Positions 1 through 6,053 of a stretch of DNA of 10,431 bases are shown one piece after another (within the stretch, counting starts at the first letter, position 1; each line of letters starts with the position of its first letter). The notes under the pieces are model-generated. The model worked only from the letters and a program-made list of their open reading frames with translations. It searched no databases and was not told the DNA's origin. This DNA is from Saprospiraceae bacterium. Lineage in GTDB: Bacteria; Bacteroidota; Bacteroidia; Chitinophagales; Saprospiraceae. Position numbers and translations under genes: made by a program. Location: contig JAJDFU010000221.1 of assembly GCA_020528935.1 (NCBI GenBank), forward strand, positions 1 through 10,431. The letters run 5' to 3'.

Positions 1-114
1 GTAACCCGGCTCCGGGGCGGGTATGGGGGAATCGGGCCGGCACGTACAGAGAACAACGGCCAGACCGGCTGCGAACAAATGCGGAACGGCGCGGGACAGG
101 TACAGAGCGATCAT
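1..114 (-). CDS. Putative lipoprotein or secreted protein, N-terminal part only
   Basis: Reading the minus strand from an ATG at 114-112 gives 38 uninterrupted codons that run off the left edge. The N-terminus looks like an export signal: MIALYLSRAV, then a hydrophobic stretch (FAAGLAVVLC), then Cys-Thr-Cys and a proline-rich start of the mature protein (RPDSPIPAPEPGY). The second cysteine (residue 25) could be the lipidated one, although Thr at -1 is not a classical lipobox; Bacteroidota lipoboxes tend to be relaxed. The ATG lies 14 bases after the mnmA stop on the same strand, so co-transcription with mnmA is likely. The function cannot be told from 38 residues. A chance open frame remains possible, but the combination of position and signal-like sequence favours a real gene. 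Confidence 0.6.
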   Translation of the reverse strand, partial: MIALYLSRAVPHLFAAGLAVVLCTCRPDSPIPAPEPGY

Positions 115-128
115 ATCCCGGCCCCGGT

Positions 129-1232
129 TTAGTTGAGGGAAGAAGAACCGTGAATGATGCCCCCGCCGATGACGTCCTCGCCTTCGTAGAATACGGCCGA
201 CTGCCCCGGAGCCACGCCTTTCACATGGGCCAGAAACTCCACTTCGATCTTGCCGTTCTGGTTGCTCAGTCGGCTGAGGGTACCCTGATCGCGGTAGCGG
301 ATCTTGGTCACCGCTTCCAGGCCGTCGGGAATGCGATCGTACTTCATCAGGTTCACGCCGCCGACGGTCATGCCGTTGCGCACCAGGTCTTCGGCCCGGC
401 CCAGCACCACCGTATTGGATTCCGGGCGGATCTCGGTGACGTACATGGGCTCGCCCAGGGCAATGCCCAGGCCTTTGCGCTGCCCCACGGTGTAGAAGGG
501 ATAGCCCTGATGCTGACCCAGCACTTCGCCCTCGGTATTTACGAAGTTGCCGCCGGCCACTTCCGCCTCGAGGGTAGGTACCCGGCGCTTCAGGAATCCG
601 CGATAGTCGTTGTAGGGCACGAAGCAGATCTCGTAGCTCTCCGCTTTTTTGCTGAGGGCTTCGTAGCCGAAATCCTTGGCCATTTGCCGCACTTGCGGCT
701 TGGTATATCCGCCCAGGGGAAAGCGGCTGCGATGCAGGCATTCCTGGCTGAGGCCCCAGAGCACGTAGCTTTGGTCTTTCTGCAGATCCTTGCTTCGGCT
801 CACGTATTTGCGGCCTTCGCGTTCGTTGATGAGCGCGTAGTGGCCGGTGGCAATGAATTCACACCCCAGCGCATCGGCCCTTTTGAGCAGGGCGTGCCAT
901 TTGATGTGGGTGTTGCACAGCACGCAAGGATTGGGCGTGCGGCCGGCCAGGTATTCGTCCACAAAATTGTCGATCACGTAATCGCCGAACTCTTCGCGTA
1001 TATCCACGATGAAGTGATGAAAACCCATGTCTACAGCCACCTGCCGGGCATCGTTGATGGAGTCCAGGCTGCAGCAGCCGGTCTCTTTCTTGGTGCCTCC
1101 GGAATTGGCATAGTCCCAGGTTTTCATGGTGATGCCCACTACTTCGTAGCCTTCTTCGTGCAGCATCATGGCGGTGACGGTACTGTCAATACCGCCGCTC
1201 ATCGCCACCAGTACCCGTCCGTGTTTACTCAT
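129..1232 (-). CDS. mnmA: tRNA-specific 2-thiouridylase MnmA
   Basis: A cytoplasmic enzyme that adenylates and then thiolates U34 of tRNA-Lys, -Glu and -Gln to give s2U, taking sulfur from a cysteine-desulfurase persulfide relay. The protein has 367 residues, the usual family length. Seen in the sequence: the PP-loop ATP site SGGIDS at 12-17; GRTPNPCVLCN around 97-107, whose Cys106 matches the first catalytic cysteine of the family (C102 in E. coli); ATGHYA at 128-133; and the second catalytic cysteine at 203 in YEICF, about 97 residues later as expected. TVGQRKGLGI (249-258) and APGQSAVFYE (341-350) mark the conserved central and C-terminal beta-barrel regions. The start at 1232 gives a short natural N-terminus ahead of the PP-loop, with a TAnnTTTG-type box 26 bases upstream. 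It is divergent from the LysE-family gene, with 136 bases between the starts. Nothing is missing or unusual. Confidence 0.97.
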   Translation of the reverse strand: MSKHGRVLVAMSGGIDSTVTAMMLHEEGYEVVGITMKTWDYANSGGTKKETGCCSLDSINDARQVAVDMGFHHFIVDIREEFGDYVIDNFVDEYLAGRTPNPCVLCNTHIKWHALLKRADALGCEFIATGHYALINEREGRKYVSRSKDLQKDQSYVLWGLSQECLHRSRFPLGGYTKPQVRQMAKDFGYEALSKKAESYEICFVPYNDYRGFLKRRVPTLEAEVAGGNFVNTEGEVLGQHQGYPFYTVGQRKGLGIALGEPMYVTEIRPESNTVVLGRAEDLVRNGMTVGGVNLMKYDRIPDGLEAVTKIRYRDQGTLSRLSNQNGKIEVEFLAHVKGVAPGQSAVFYEGEDVIGGGIIHGSSSLN

Positions 1233-1257
1233 GAAAAAACAGTTCTATTTTGATATG

Positions 1258-1265
1258 CAAAACTA
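1258..1265 (-). promoter_or_regulatory. Candidate -7 promoter box for mnmA
   Basis: On the minus strand this reads TAGTTTTG, an exact match to the Bacteroidota -7 consensus TAnnTTTG, 25 bases before the mnmA ATG. No convincing TTTG -33 element is found at the usual 19-21 base spacing, so the call rests on one half-site plus position. Confidence 0.45.
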
Positions 1266-1368
1266 CAAATAGAAGGGCGTTTGAGTTCACTTTGCGGGGG
1301 GCGCCGGCCGGGATTGGACCATTTGGCAGAAAAATGGCATCTTTAGTGGTTGAGAAAACGGCTATCCG

Positions 1369-2007
1369 ATGACAGCATACGCCCTACCGTTCTTTTATGC
1401 GCTCGGTATCAGTTTTGCCAGCGCCATTCCATTTGGTCCCGTCAATCTTTCCGTGATGGATGCGGCTTTGCATCAAAATACCCGCGCCGGCTTGCGCATG
1501 GCCTTTGCCGCGGCGGTGGCCGAAATGTGCCAGGCGCTCATCGCCCTGAGTTTCAGCCGCTGGCTCAGCCAGTGGTTTACGCAGAGCCCCTGGGTCAAGG
1601 TGCTGGCCATGGCCGTGTTCGTAGGGCTGGGTTTGTTTTTCTTTTTCAAGGAAAAGTTCCGCAAAGAGAAGGAGCAGCCGCCGCCCAAAACGCGGCAGTT
1701 CCTGGCCGGGGCCTTTGTCAACCTGGCCAATCCTCAGATCATTCCCTTTTGGATCGTAGTGACCGCCTGGCTCGACAGCTCGGGCATTGCCCGCATCGAC
1801 GGCAACTCGTCCTACTATTTGCTGGCTTTTTTTCTGTTGGGCATTTTTCTGGGAAAGGGGAGTGCGCTCAGCATATACAGCCTGTTCAGCAACTTCATTA
1901 AGGAGCGGGCCCGGGCCCTCAGCCGGCACATGGACAAGGTGATCGGGCTGATCCTGCTTACCATAGGCTTGTATCACGGCTTTACGGCTGCGATGGAATA
2001 CCTTTGA
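1369..2007 (+). CDS. LysE/RhtB-family amino-acid or metabolite exporter
   Basis: An inner-membrane efflux protein of the LysE/RhtB superfamily, whose members export amino acids or related small molecules; the substrate cannot be read from the sequence. It has 212 residues, typical of the family. The N-terminal region carries the family signature: a hydrophobic helix with FASAIPFGPVNLSV (about 16-29), then a glycine- and alanine-rich segment with a charge (RAGLRMAFAAAVAEMC, about 39-54). A further conserved element is NLANPQIIPFW (about 118-128), matching the Asn-Pro motif of the fourth helix. About six hydrophobic segments can be picked out: roughly 5-27, 40-60, 70-90, 110-135, 147-170 and 188-208. 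A basic, proline-containing cytoplasmic loop (KEKFRKEKEQPPPKTR) sits in the middle. The promoter of the next gene overlaps its stop codon. No Shine-Dalgarno sequence precedes the ATG. Only a weak promoter-like arrangement (ATTG near 1313, CATCTTTA at 1338-1345) was seen upstream. Confidence 0.88.
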   Translation: MTAYALPFFYALGISFASAIPFGPVNLSVMDAALHQNTRAGLRMAFAAAVAEMCQALIALSFSRWLSQWFTQSPWVKVLAMAVFVGLGLFFFFKEKFRKEKEQPPPKTRQFLAGAFVNLANPQIIPFWIVVTAWLDSSGIARIDGNSSYYLLAFFLLGIFLGKGSALSIYSLFSNFIKERARALSRHMDKVIGLILLTIGLYHGFTAAMEYL

Positions 2008-2034
2008 CCCGCCTGAATGATTTGGGTATCTTTG
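2003..2034 (+). promoter_or_regulatory. Bacteroidota-type promoter for the rlpA-like gene
   Basis: TTTG at 2003-2006 (-33) and TATCTTTG at 2027-2034 (-7) match the Bacteroidota consensus TTTG/TAnnTTTG exactly, with 20 bases between them. The -33 box overlaps the TGA stop of the upstream LysE-family gene, and the -7 box ends 24 bases before the rlpA-like ATG. The gene can therefore be transcribed independently of the exporter, with a leader of only about 15-20 bases. Confidence 0.75.
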
Positions 2035-2058
2035 AGCTAACCAAATGCGTGAAACACT

Positions 2059-3216
2059 ATGAAGCTACTGTTGCTGACGGCACTGATGGCAGTATCGAGC
2101 GTTGCGCTTACCGCCCAGGAATACGGACTGGCATCCTTCTACTCCGATACCTACCAGGGAAAACCCACGGCCTACGGCGAGACCTACGACAAGAACAAAA
2201 TGACGGCGGCCCACAAACGCCATCCTTTGGGCACCATGCTGCGCGTCACGCGCGAAGACAACGGGAAATCCGTCGTGGTGCGCGTGAACGACAAAGGCCC
2301 GTTCCTGCCGGGGCGCATTGTGGAGCTGAGCAGTGCCGCGGCGGCGAAGATCGACTTGCTCAGGGACGGCGTCACCCGCGTGCGCGTGGAGGTGGTTCGC
2401 CAGGGAGAGTCACGCTCTGCCGAGTCCACGCCTCCGGCGCCTTCCGCTGCACAGGAAGAGCCTTCCCGGCCTACGCCTCCCCCGCAGGCGGCGGCTTCGG
2501 AAAGGGCCGAGCCGACTCCGCCAACCCCCACGCCGGAGACCCGGCCTGCCCCTTCCCGTCCGGCTCCGCCGAAGCCGGAAAACAAAAGCCACTACGGCCT
2601 GTATAAAATTGCAGCCGCAAAGGAAAGCTTTACGGGCTACGGAGTACAGGTCGCTTCTATGAAAGACTACCTCAGCGTCTTGCGAAAGGTGACGGAACTC
2701 GAAAAGCGATACTTCGACAACATTTACCTCAGCGTAGAGCGCGGGCCCGGCCGCCCGTTGTACAAGGTTCTGCTCGGGCCCTTCTCTTCGCAGGAGCAAG
2801 CCGATCGCTACGCCCAGAACATGCGCGAAAAATACCAGATCAACGGCTTTGTGATCCAGCCTGAAAGCGTATCGGAGGCAGACGCGCCTCCCGCGAGTGC
2901 GGCTGAAGGCGCCGGATTATACGGCATCTACAAGCTTTCGGCCGCAAAGAAAGACCTCAGCGGCTATGGCGTTCAGGTGGCCTCGCTGAAGGATTATGCC
3001 AACGTGCTGCGTCAGGTCGGCCGGCTGGACAGAAAGTATTTCGACAACATTTACCTCGGGGTCTTGCCCGGAGCGGACAGTCCGGTATACAAAGTGGTAC
3101 TTGCTCCTTTTCCGTCCAAAGAACAGGCCGCGCGCTATGTGGAGAACATGCAGGAAAAATATCAGATCCAGGGCTTTGTATTGGATCTGGCGACCCTGAC
3201 GCAGGCCACTCCCTGA
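2059..3216 (+). CDS. rlpA: RlpA-like double-psi beta-barrel protein with two SPOR domains
   Basis: An exported cell-wall protein of the RlpA family. In Pseudomonas, RlpA is a lytic transglycosylase that cleaves glycan strands lacking stem peptides, and SPOR domains bind such denuded glycan at the division site. Layout of the 385 residues: a signal peptide, about 1-19 (MKLLLLTALM...ALTAQ), with no lipobox cysteine; an RlpA double-psi barrel, about 21-113, starting YGLASFYSD and containing LGTMLRVT (57-64) and the hallmark VVRVNDKGPF (73-82) with Asp78; a proline- and alanine-rich linker, about 116-176; and two SPOR-type domains at about 179-267 and 288-376. The two SPOR units share about 55 of 89 residues by my count. 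E. coli RlpA has one SPOR domain, so the tandem copy is notable. Catalytic activity is inferred from family motifs only. The gene has its own promoter and converges on the cohesin-like gene, with 6 bases between stops. Confidence 0.9.
   Translation: MKLLLLTALMAVSSVALTAQEYGLASFYSDTYQGKPTAYGETYDKNKMTAAHKRHPLGTMLRVTREDNGKSVVVRVNDKGPFLPGRIVELSSAAAAKIDLLRDGVTRVRVEVVRQGESRSAESTPPAPSAAQEEPSRPTPPPQAAASERAEPTPPTPTPETRPAPSRPAPPKPENKSHYGLYKIAAAKESFTGYGVQVASMKDYLSVLRKVTELEKRYFDNIYLSVERGPGRPLYKVLLGPFSSQEQADRYAQNMREKYQINGFVIQPESVSEADAPPASAAEGAGLYGIYKLSAAKKDLSGYGVQVASLKDYANVLRQVGRLDRKYFDNIYLGVLPGADSPVYKVVLAPFPSKEQAARYVENMQEKYQIQGFVLDLATLTQATP
2593..2859 (+). repeat. Internal coding repeat, unit 1 (first SPOR domain)
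   Basis: Codons 179-267 of the rlpA-like gene, 267 bases, repeated 327 bases downstream. The proteins align end to end without gaps. Shared blocks include GYGVQVAS, YFDNIYL and EKYQI. Parts are still similar at the DNA level, for example the stretch encoding FDNIYL. Confidence 0.8.
2920..3186 (+). repeat. Internal coding repeat, unit 2 (second SPOR domain)
   Basis: Codons 288-376 of the rlpA-like gene, the second copy of the 89-residue SPOR unit, about 62% identical to the first at the protein level by hand count. A 20-residue acidic, alanine-rich spacer separates the two units. Confidence 0.8.
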
Positions 3217-3222
3217 GGGCGA

Positions 3223-3705
3223 TCACCGTATGCGCACCTCTCCGGCTACCGGGTTGAGGCCGATGACCTTTTCTGCGGTATTGACGACCTCTATGGGGGT
3301 AGGCTCGCCTGTGATCGCCACATAGCTGCTTTGCCCCGGGTTGCCGGTTATCCGGAAGCAGACCTGGAACAGGCTGTGGCCATCCGGAAGGGTGAGGCCG
3401 CGCAGGCTCATGTCCAGCCAGAGGAAGGTGAGCCGCCCTTGTTCGGCCTTTTGGGTGCCAAAATTGTCTTTGCCCAACCCCGGCAGCCCAAAGCCCTGAA
3501 TGCGCTCAAAAGTGAGTACCGTGGCGTCCCACTGCAGGCTGTACTGCATGGAAAGCAACTGCTCAAAATCGGCAGCGGTAACGTCCAGGCAAATCTGTTC
3601 GCCGGAAGCCGCCGTCGTCTGGGGTATCGACAGCGTGAGGGTTTGCTGGGAAAAAAGCGGAGCCAGCACGACGCCCAGTGCCAAAGTCAGGAAATAGCTT
3701 TTCAT
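3223..3705 (-). CDS. Secreted single-domain cohesin-like protein
   Basis: A 160-residue exported protein. Residues 1-20 (MKSYFLTLAL GVVLAPLFSQ) form a clear signal peptide. The rest is one compact beta-rich domain of the cohesin type: a first strand LTLSIPQ (23-29), then SGEQICLDVTAADFEQLL (34-51), MQYSLQWDATVLTFERIQGF (53-72), GRLTFLWLD (90-98), LPDGHSLFQVCFRIT (106-120), and a closing strand with VIGLNPVAGEVRI (147-159). In cellulosomes cohesins bind dockerins. In Bacteroidota such domains occur in many non-cellulosomal surface proteins, and the partner here is unknown. No dockerin and no type IX secretion C-terminal domain is seen. The start at 3705 is preferred over an upstream in-frame ATG at 3855 because it begins the signal peptide and lies just downstream of a -7 box. 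It is probably monocistronic, with its stop 6 bases from the rlpA-like stop. Confidence 0.72.
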   Translation of the reverse strand: MKSYFLTLALGVVLAPLFSQQTLTLSIPQTTAASGEQICLDVTAADFEQLLSMQYSLQWDATVLTFERIQGFGLPGLGKDNFGTQKAEQGRLTFLWLDMSLRGLTLPDGHSLFQVCFRITGNPGQSSYVAITGEPTPIEVVNTAEKVIGLNPVAGEVRIR

Positions 3706-3721
3706 GGGATCTGATTTGCTG

Positions 3722-3729
3722 CAAAAGTA
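3722..3729 (-). promoter_or_regulatory. Candidate -7 promoter box for the cohesin-like gene
   Basis: On the minus strand this reads TACTTTTG, an exact TAnnTTTG match 16 bases before the chosen ATG at 3705. The nearest TTTG (3754-3757, minus strand) is 24 bases upstream, longer than the usual 19-21 spacing. The box lies inside the longer in-frame extension of this reading frame, which argues for the downstream start. Confidence 0.5.
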
Positions 3730-3801
3730 GGGAAATTGTAGTTTGTCACCGGCCAAAGCGGCGGGCCGTACCGCATCCGGAACACCCGTATAAAGCCGGC
3801 G

Positions 3802-3813
3802 AAAAGCGCTTTT
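3802..3813. repeat. 12-bp perfect palindrome in divergent intergenic region
   Basis: AAAAGCGCTTTT is a perfect palindrome between two divergent genes. It could be an operator half-site pair or part of a small hairpin. No function can be assigned from sequence alone. Confidence 0.4.
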
Positions 3814-3846
3814 TCCTGCCTGCATGTCTTCCATTTTTTGGAATTC

Positions 3847-3864
3847 TTTGGCCATATTGCCAAA
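3847..3864. repeat. Inverted repeat TTTGGC-N6-GCCAAA, candidate operator
   Basis: Six-base arms around a six-base spacer give an 18-bp dyad of the size typical for a helix-turn-helix dimer site. It lies 84 bases before the DUF6438 gene start and 142 bases before the cohesin-like start, within their shared upstream region. No regulator gene is adjacent, so the operator role is inference. Confidence 0.4.
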
Positions 3865-3883
3865 TGTTGAAAACGCATATGCC

Positions 3884-3915
3884 CATGCTGACCAACCAAA
3901 GCGGGCGTCAGCATG
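3884..3915. repeat. Inverted repeat CATGCTGAC / GTCAGCATG with 14-bp loop
   Basis: Perfect nine-base arms at 3884-3892 and 3907-3915 separated by 14 bases, 33 bases upstream of the DUF6438 gene start. It could fold in the transcript leader or act as a protein-binding dyad. No run of T follows, so it is not a typical intrinsic terminator. Confidence 0.45.
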
Positions 3916-3947
3916 ACCGTTGGCTCAAATACCTATATCCCTTTCCC

Positions 3948-4679
3948 ATGTCAACCCCTCGTTATCTATTGGCGCTTCTCTGTGTGTTGCCTGCCTGTTT
4001 GCCTATGTCAAGCACCTCCGTCAAGCTCGAAAAACTGCAGAAAAGACTGGCCATGGAAACCGGTCCCTGCTTTGGGACTTGCCCGGTCTATACCCTTACC
4101 GTGTACGAAAAAGATCTGATCACTTACGAGGGCCGTCGATATACGGAGCGGACGGGCTTGTACAGCCGTTTTTTGACGAAAAGCGAACGGCAGCGGCTGG
4201 AAAACGCGATGAGCGAGGTGGACTTATGGACCTATCAGGACGTTTACCGCAGCCAGATCCCCGACATGGCTACCGTGACCCTCACCCAGTACGAGCCCGA
4301 CGGGCGCAAAAAATCGGTGCGGGGAAAAGATGGGCGGCCGGAACCCATCATGCAGCTGGAGGAGCTGCTGCGGGAAATCGCCGAGCAGGGAGATTGGAAA
4401 AAACACAAGGATCAGCCGGAACAGCCCAGCCTGGCAGCGGATGCGGTACCCAACGAGCTGATCGTCCAGCTGAAAGGGCGGGTGGACGTGCAGCAGTGGT
4501 TGGCCAAGTACCGGGATCAAAACATGCAGATCCGCAAAAAACTCTCGCCGGACAGGGCCTACTTCCTGGTTTCTTTCGATGCAAACGCCATCTCTCCTCA
4601 GGATATGCTGGAGCGGGTGCGCCGCGATCCCGACGTTTCCGGTGCGCAGTTCAACAAACGGCTTTCCCCTCGCGAGTAG
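3948..4679 (+). CDS. DUF6438 lipoprotein with subtilase-propeptide-like C-terminal domain
   Basis: A predicted exported lipoprotein of 243 residues and unknown function. Residues 1-17 form a short signal sequence ending in LPAC, a plausible lipobox with Cys17. Residues about 36-150 match the DUF6438 pattern: ETGPCFGTCPVYTLTVYE (37-54) with paired Cys41 and Cys45, then a region ending in QLEELLREIAEQGDW. After a charged linker, residues about 168-243 (PNELIVQLKG, LSPDRAYFLVSFD, DPDVSGAQFNKRL) resemble the N-terminal prodomain of Bacteroidota subtilases (inhibitor I9 / fervidolysin-prodomain type). No catalytic protease domain follows. The start at 3948 is chosen because it begins the signal sequence; in-frame ATGs further upstream would put 33 or more residues in front of it. 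It converges on eboF with 9 bases between stops. DUF6438 is called with fair confidence and the C-terminal domain with less. Confidence 0.72.
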   Translation: MSTPRYLLALLCVLPACLPMSSTSVKLEKLQKRLAMETGPCFGTCPVYTLTVYEKDLITYEGRRYTERTGLYSRFLTKSERQRLENAMSEVDLWTYQDVYRSQIPDMATVTLTQYEPDGRKKSVRGKDGRPEPIMQLEELLREIAEQGDWKKHKDQPEQPSLAADAVPNELIVQLKGRVDVQQWLAKYRDQNMQIRKKLSPDRAYFLVSFDANAISPQDMLERVRRDPDVSGAQFNKRLSPRE

Positions 4680-4683
4680 CGGG

Positions 4684-4697
4684 GCCGGTTACCCGGC
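4684..4697. terminator. Weak hairpin between convergent genes, possible bidirectional terminator
   Basis: GCCGG-TTAC-CCGGC can form a GC-rich five-pair stem with a four-base loop exactly where the DUF6438 gene and eboF converge, overlapping the eboF stop codon. There is no T run on either side, so termination activity is doubtful. Confidence 0.2.
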
Positions 4698-6053
4698 GAT
4701 GACCTGCTTGAGGTAGTCAAATACCCCGGTGGCCGGCAGTTCTTCCACTACCGGGATGGGCCCGATGAGCACGGGAAAGTCGGTGGGTTCTTCAGGCAGC
4801 CTGCCGTGGGAACCGCGAATGCGGCTGTCGTCCAGGGAAATGATATTCATGGGCGCCCGAAAGCCGAGTTTCCGCTTGAAGAGGCGCCAGGCGGCGGCAG
4901 CCATGGGAGAGGGATAGCGGGCATCCACAAACATTTCCACGGGATCGAAGCCGGGCTTGCGATGAATGTCAACGGTACGCGCAAAGTCGGGGGCCCGATC
5001 GTTGCTTTCCCAGTAGTAATAGGAAAACCAGGAATCGGCATCGGCCAGGGCAACGAGCTCGCCGCTGCGCCGGTGGTTGAGGTGTAATGCCGCTTGCTCC
5101 GTTCGATCCAGCACCCGCTCCACACCCGGTGTCTCGAGCAGGAGAGCCTTTACGCGCGGGATTTGCGCTTCCCGCTTTACGTAGACGTGGGCGATCTGAT
5201 GGTCGCAGACGGCAAACGCTTCGCTGGCACCGGCATCCAACAACTCCCAGCTTTGTTCGCGGCGCAGGGCCAGCAGGCCTTCCCGGCGCAGGAGGCGGTT
5301 GAGATGAATGGGCCGGTGAACGTCCGTTATGCCGTACTCCGAAAGTACAACCACGTGTTGGCCCTGCCCCTCGAAATACGTGATCAGATCTTTGAGCACC
5401 TCGTCGATTTCGCGCAGATCCCGGGCGATGCTGGGGTGCCCGTGCCCGAATTTCTGCAGGTTGTAATCCAGGTGCGGCAGATATACCAGGCTGAGCGTGG
5501 GGTGGTACTTCTGATCAGTGTAAATGGCTGCATCGGCGATCCAGCGGCTGGATGTGATTTTCGTATTGGGCCCCCAGAAATTGAAGAGCGGGAACTGCCC
5601 GAGCTCTGCCTGGAGCGCATCCCGCAGACCGGCGGGGTGCGAATACACGTCCGGGATCTTGCGGCCGTCGGCCAGGTAGTTTGGGCGCGGCGTCACGGAA
5701 TAATCGGCGCTGGAGTACATGTTGTACCACCAGAACAGCTTGGCGCAGGTGAAATCCGGATCCTGCTCGCGCAATACCTCCCACAGCTTGGGGGCCCGAA
5801 CCAGATGATTGGACTGTCGCCAGAACTTGATCTCGCACTCGGTGCGGAAATACCAGCCGTTGGCCACGATTCCGTGCTGAGCGGGCCACTGCCCGGTGAG
5901 GTAGGTGGCCTGGGCCGTACAGGTCACAGCCGGCACGACGGGGCGCACAGGCGCCCGGTATCGGTCCTTGGCCCAGGTCTTCAGGAAAGGGGTGTGTTCG
6001 CCGATCAGGCGATTGCTGAGCCCTACGACATTAAGTACTGCGGTCCTTTTCAT
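4689..6053 (-). CDS. eboF: EboF, alkaline-phosphatase-superfamily protein
   Basis: Last gene of the ebo cluster, 454 residues, of the nucleotide pyrophosphatase/phosphodiesterase branch of the alkaline phosphatase superfamily. The nucleophile region is recognisable: PAVTCTAQATYLTG at 41-54, corresponding to PxxTxPxHxxxxTG, with Thr44 the expected nucleophile. YLPHLDYNLQKFG (191-203) supplies Asp196 at the usual second metal region, and GSHG (414-417) supplies a late His416. Other metal motifs are altered: the N-terminus reads LNVVGLS where family members often have a metal-binding Asp, and LSEYGI (237-242) replaces the usual SDHG. AVCDHQIAHVYV (281-292) is a further His/Asp-rich strand. No signal peptide is seen, so a cytoplasmic location is likely. 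Its start overlaps the end of eboE by 23 bases, suggesting coupled translation. A phosphoester substrate is inferred, and the altered ligands make it uncertain. Confidence 0.88.
   Translation of the reverse strand: MKRTAVLNVVGLSNRLIGEHTPFLKTWAKDRYRAPVRPVVPAVTCTAQATYLTGQWPAQHGIVANGWYFRTECEIKFWRQSNHLVRAPKLWEVLREQDPDFTCAKLFWWYNMYSSADYSVTPRPNYLADGRKIPDVYSHPAGLRDALQAELGQFPLFNFWGPNTKITSSRWIADAAIYTDQKYHPTLSLVYLPHLDYNLQKFGHGHPSIARDLREIDEVLKDLITYFEGQGQHVVVLSEYGITDVHRPIHLNRLLRREGLLALRREQSWELLDAGASEAFAVCDHQIAHVYVKREAQIPRVKALLLETPGVERVLDRTEQAALHLNHRRSGELVALADADSWFSYYYWESNDRAPDFARTVDIHRKPGFDPVEMFVDARYPSPMAAAAWRLFKRKLGFRAPMNIISLDDSRIRGSHGRLPEEPTDFPVLIGPIPVVEELPATGVFDYLKQVIAG

Noticed and set aside
150..1253. 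367-codon open frame on the plus strand opposite mnmA
   Set aside because: It mirrors the clearly real mnmA codons. The composition is shadow-like, with no recognisable motif, and the frame exists because of the GC-rich third positions of mnmA.
1319..1337. Small hairpin CCATTT / AAATGG upstream of the LysE-family gene
   Set aside because: Six weak A/T-rich pairs; easily due to chance and with no known riboswitch or attenuator features.
1313..1345. Promoter-like pair ATTG / CATCTTTA before the LysE-family gene
   Set aside because: Two mismatches in the -7 box and one in the -33 box; too weak to annotate.
2004..2606. 200-codon plus-strand frame overlapping the rlpA-like gene
   Set aside because: Arg/Pro/Gly-rich low-complexity translation in a shifted frame over the signal, barrel and linker of a recognised gene.
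3211..3219. CCCTGAGGG between the convergent rlpA-like and cohesin-like genes as a terminator
   Set aside because: Only four pairs around one base with no T run; it cannot form a stable hairpin.
3706..3855. 50-codon N-terminal extension of the cohesin-like protein
   Set aside because: It would bury the signal peptide and cover the TACTTTTG -7 box; the start at 3705 explains both.
3678..3947. 90-codon N-terminal extension of the DUF6438 protein
   Set aside because: It overlaps the divergent cohesin-like gene start and the inverted repeats, and the signal sequence begins at 3948.
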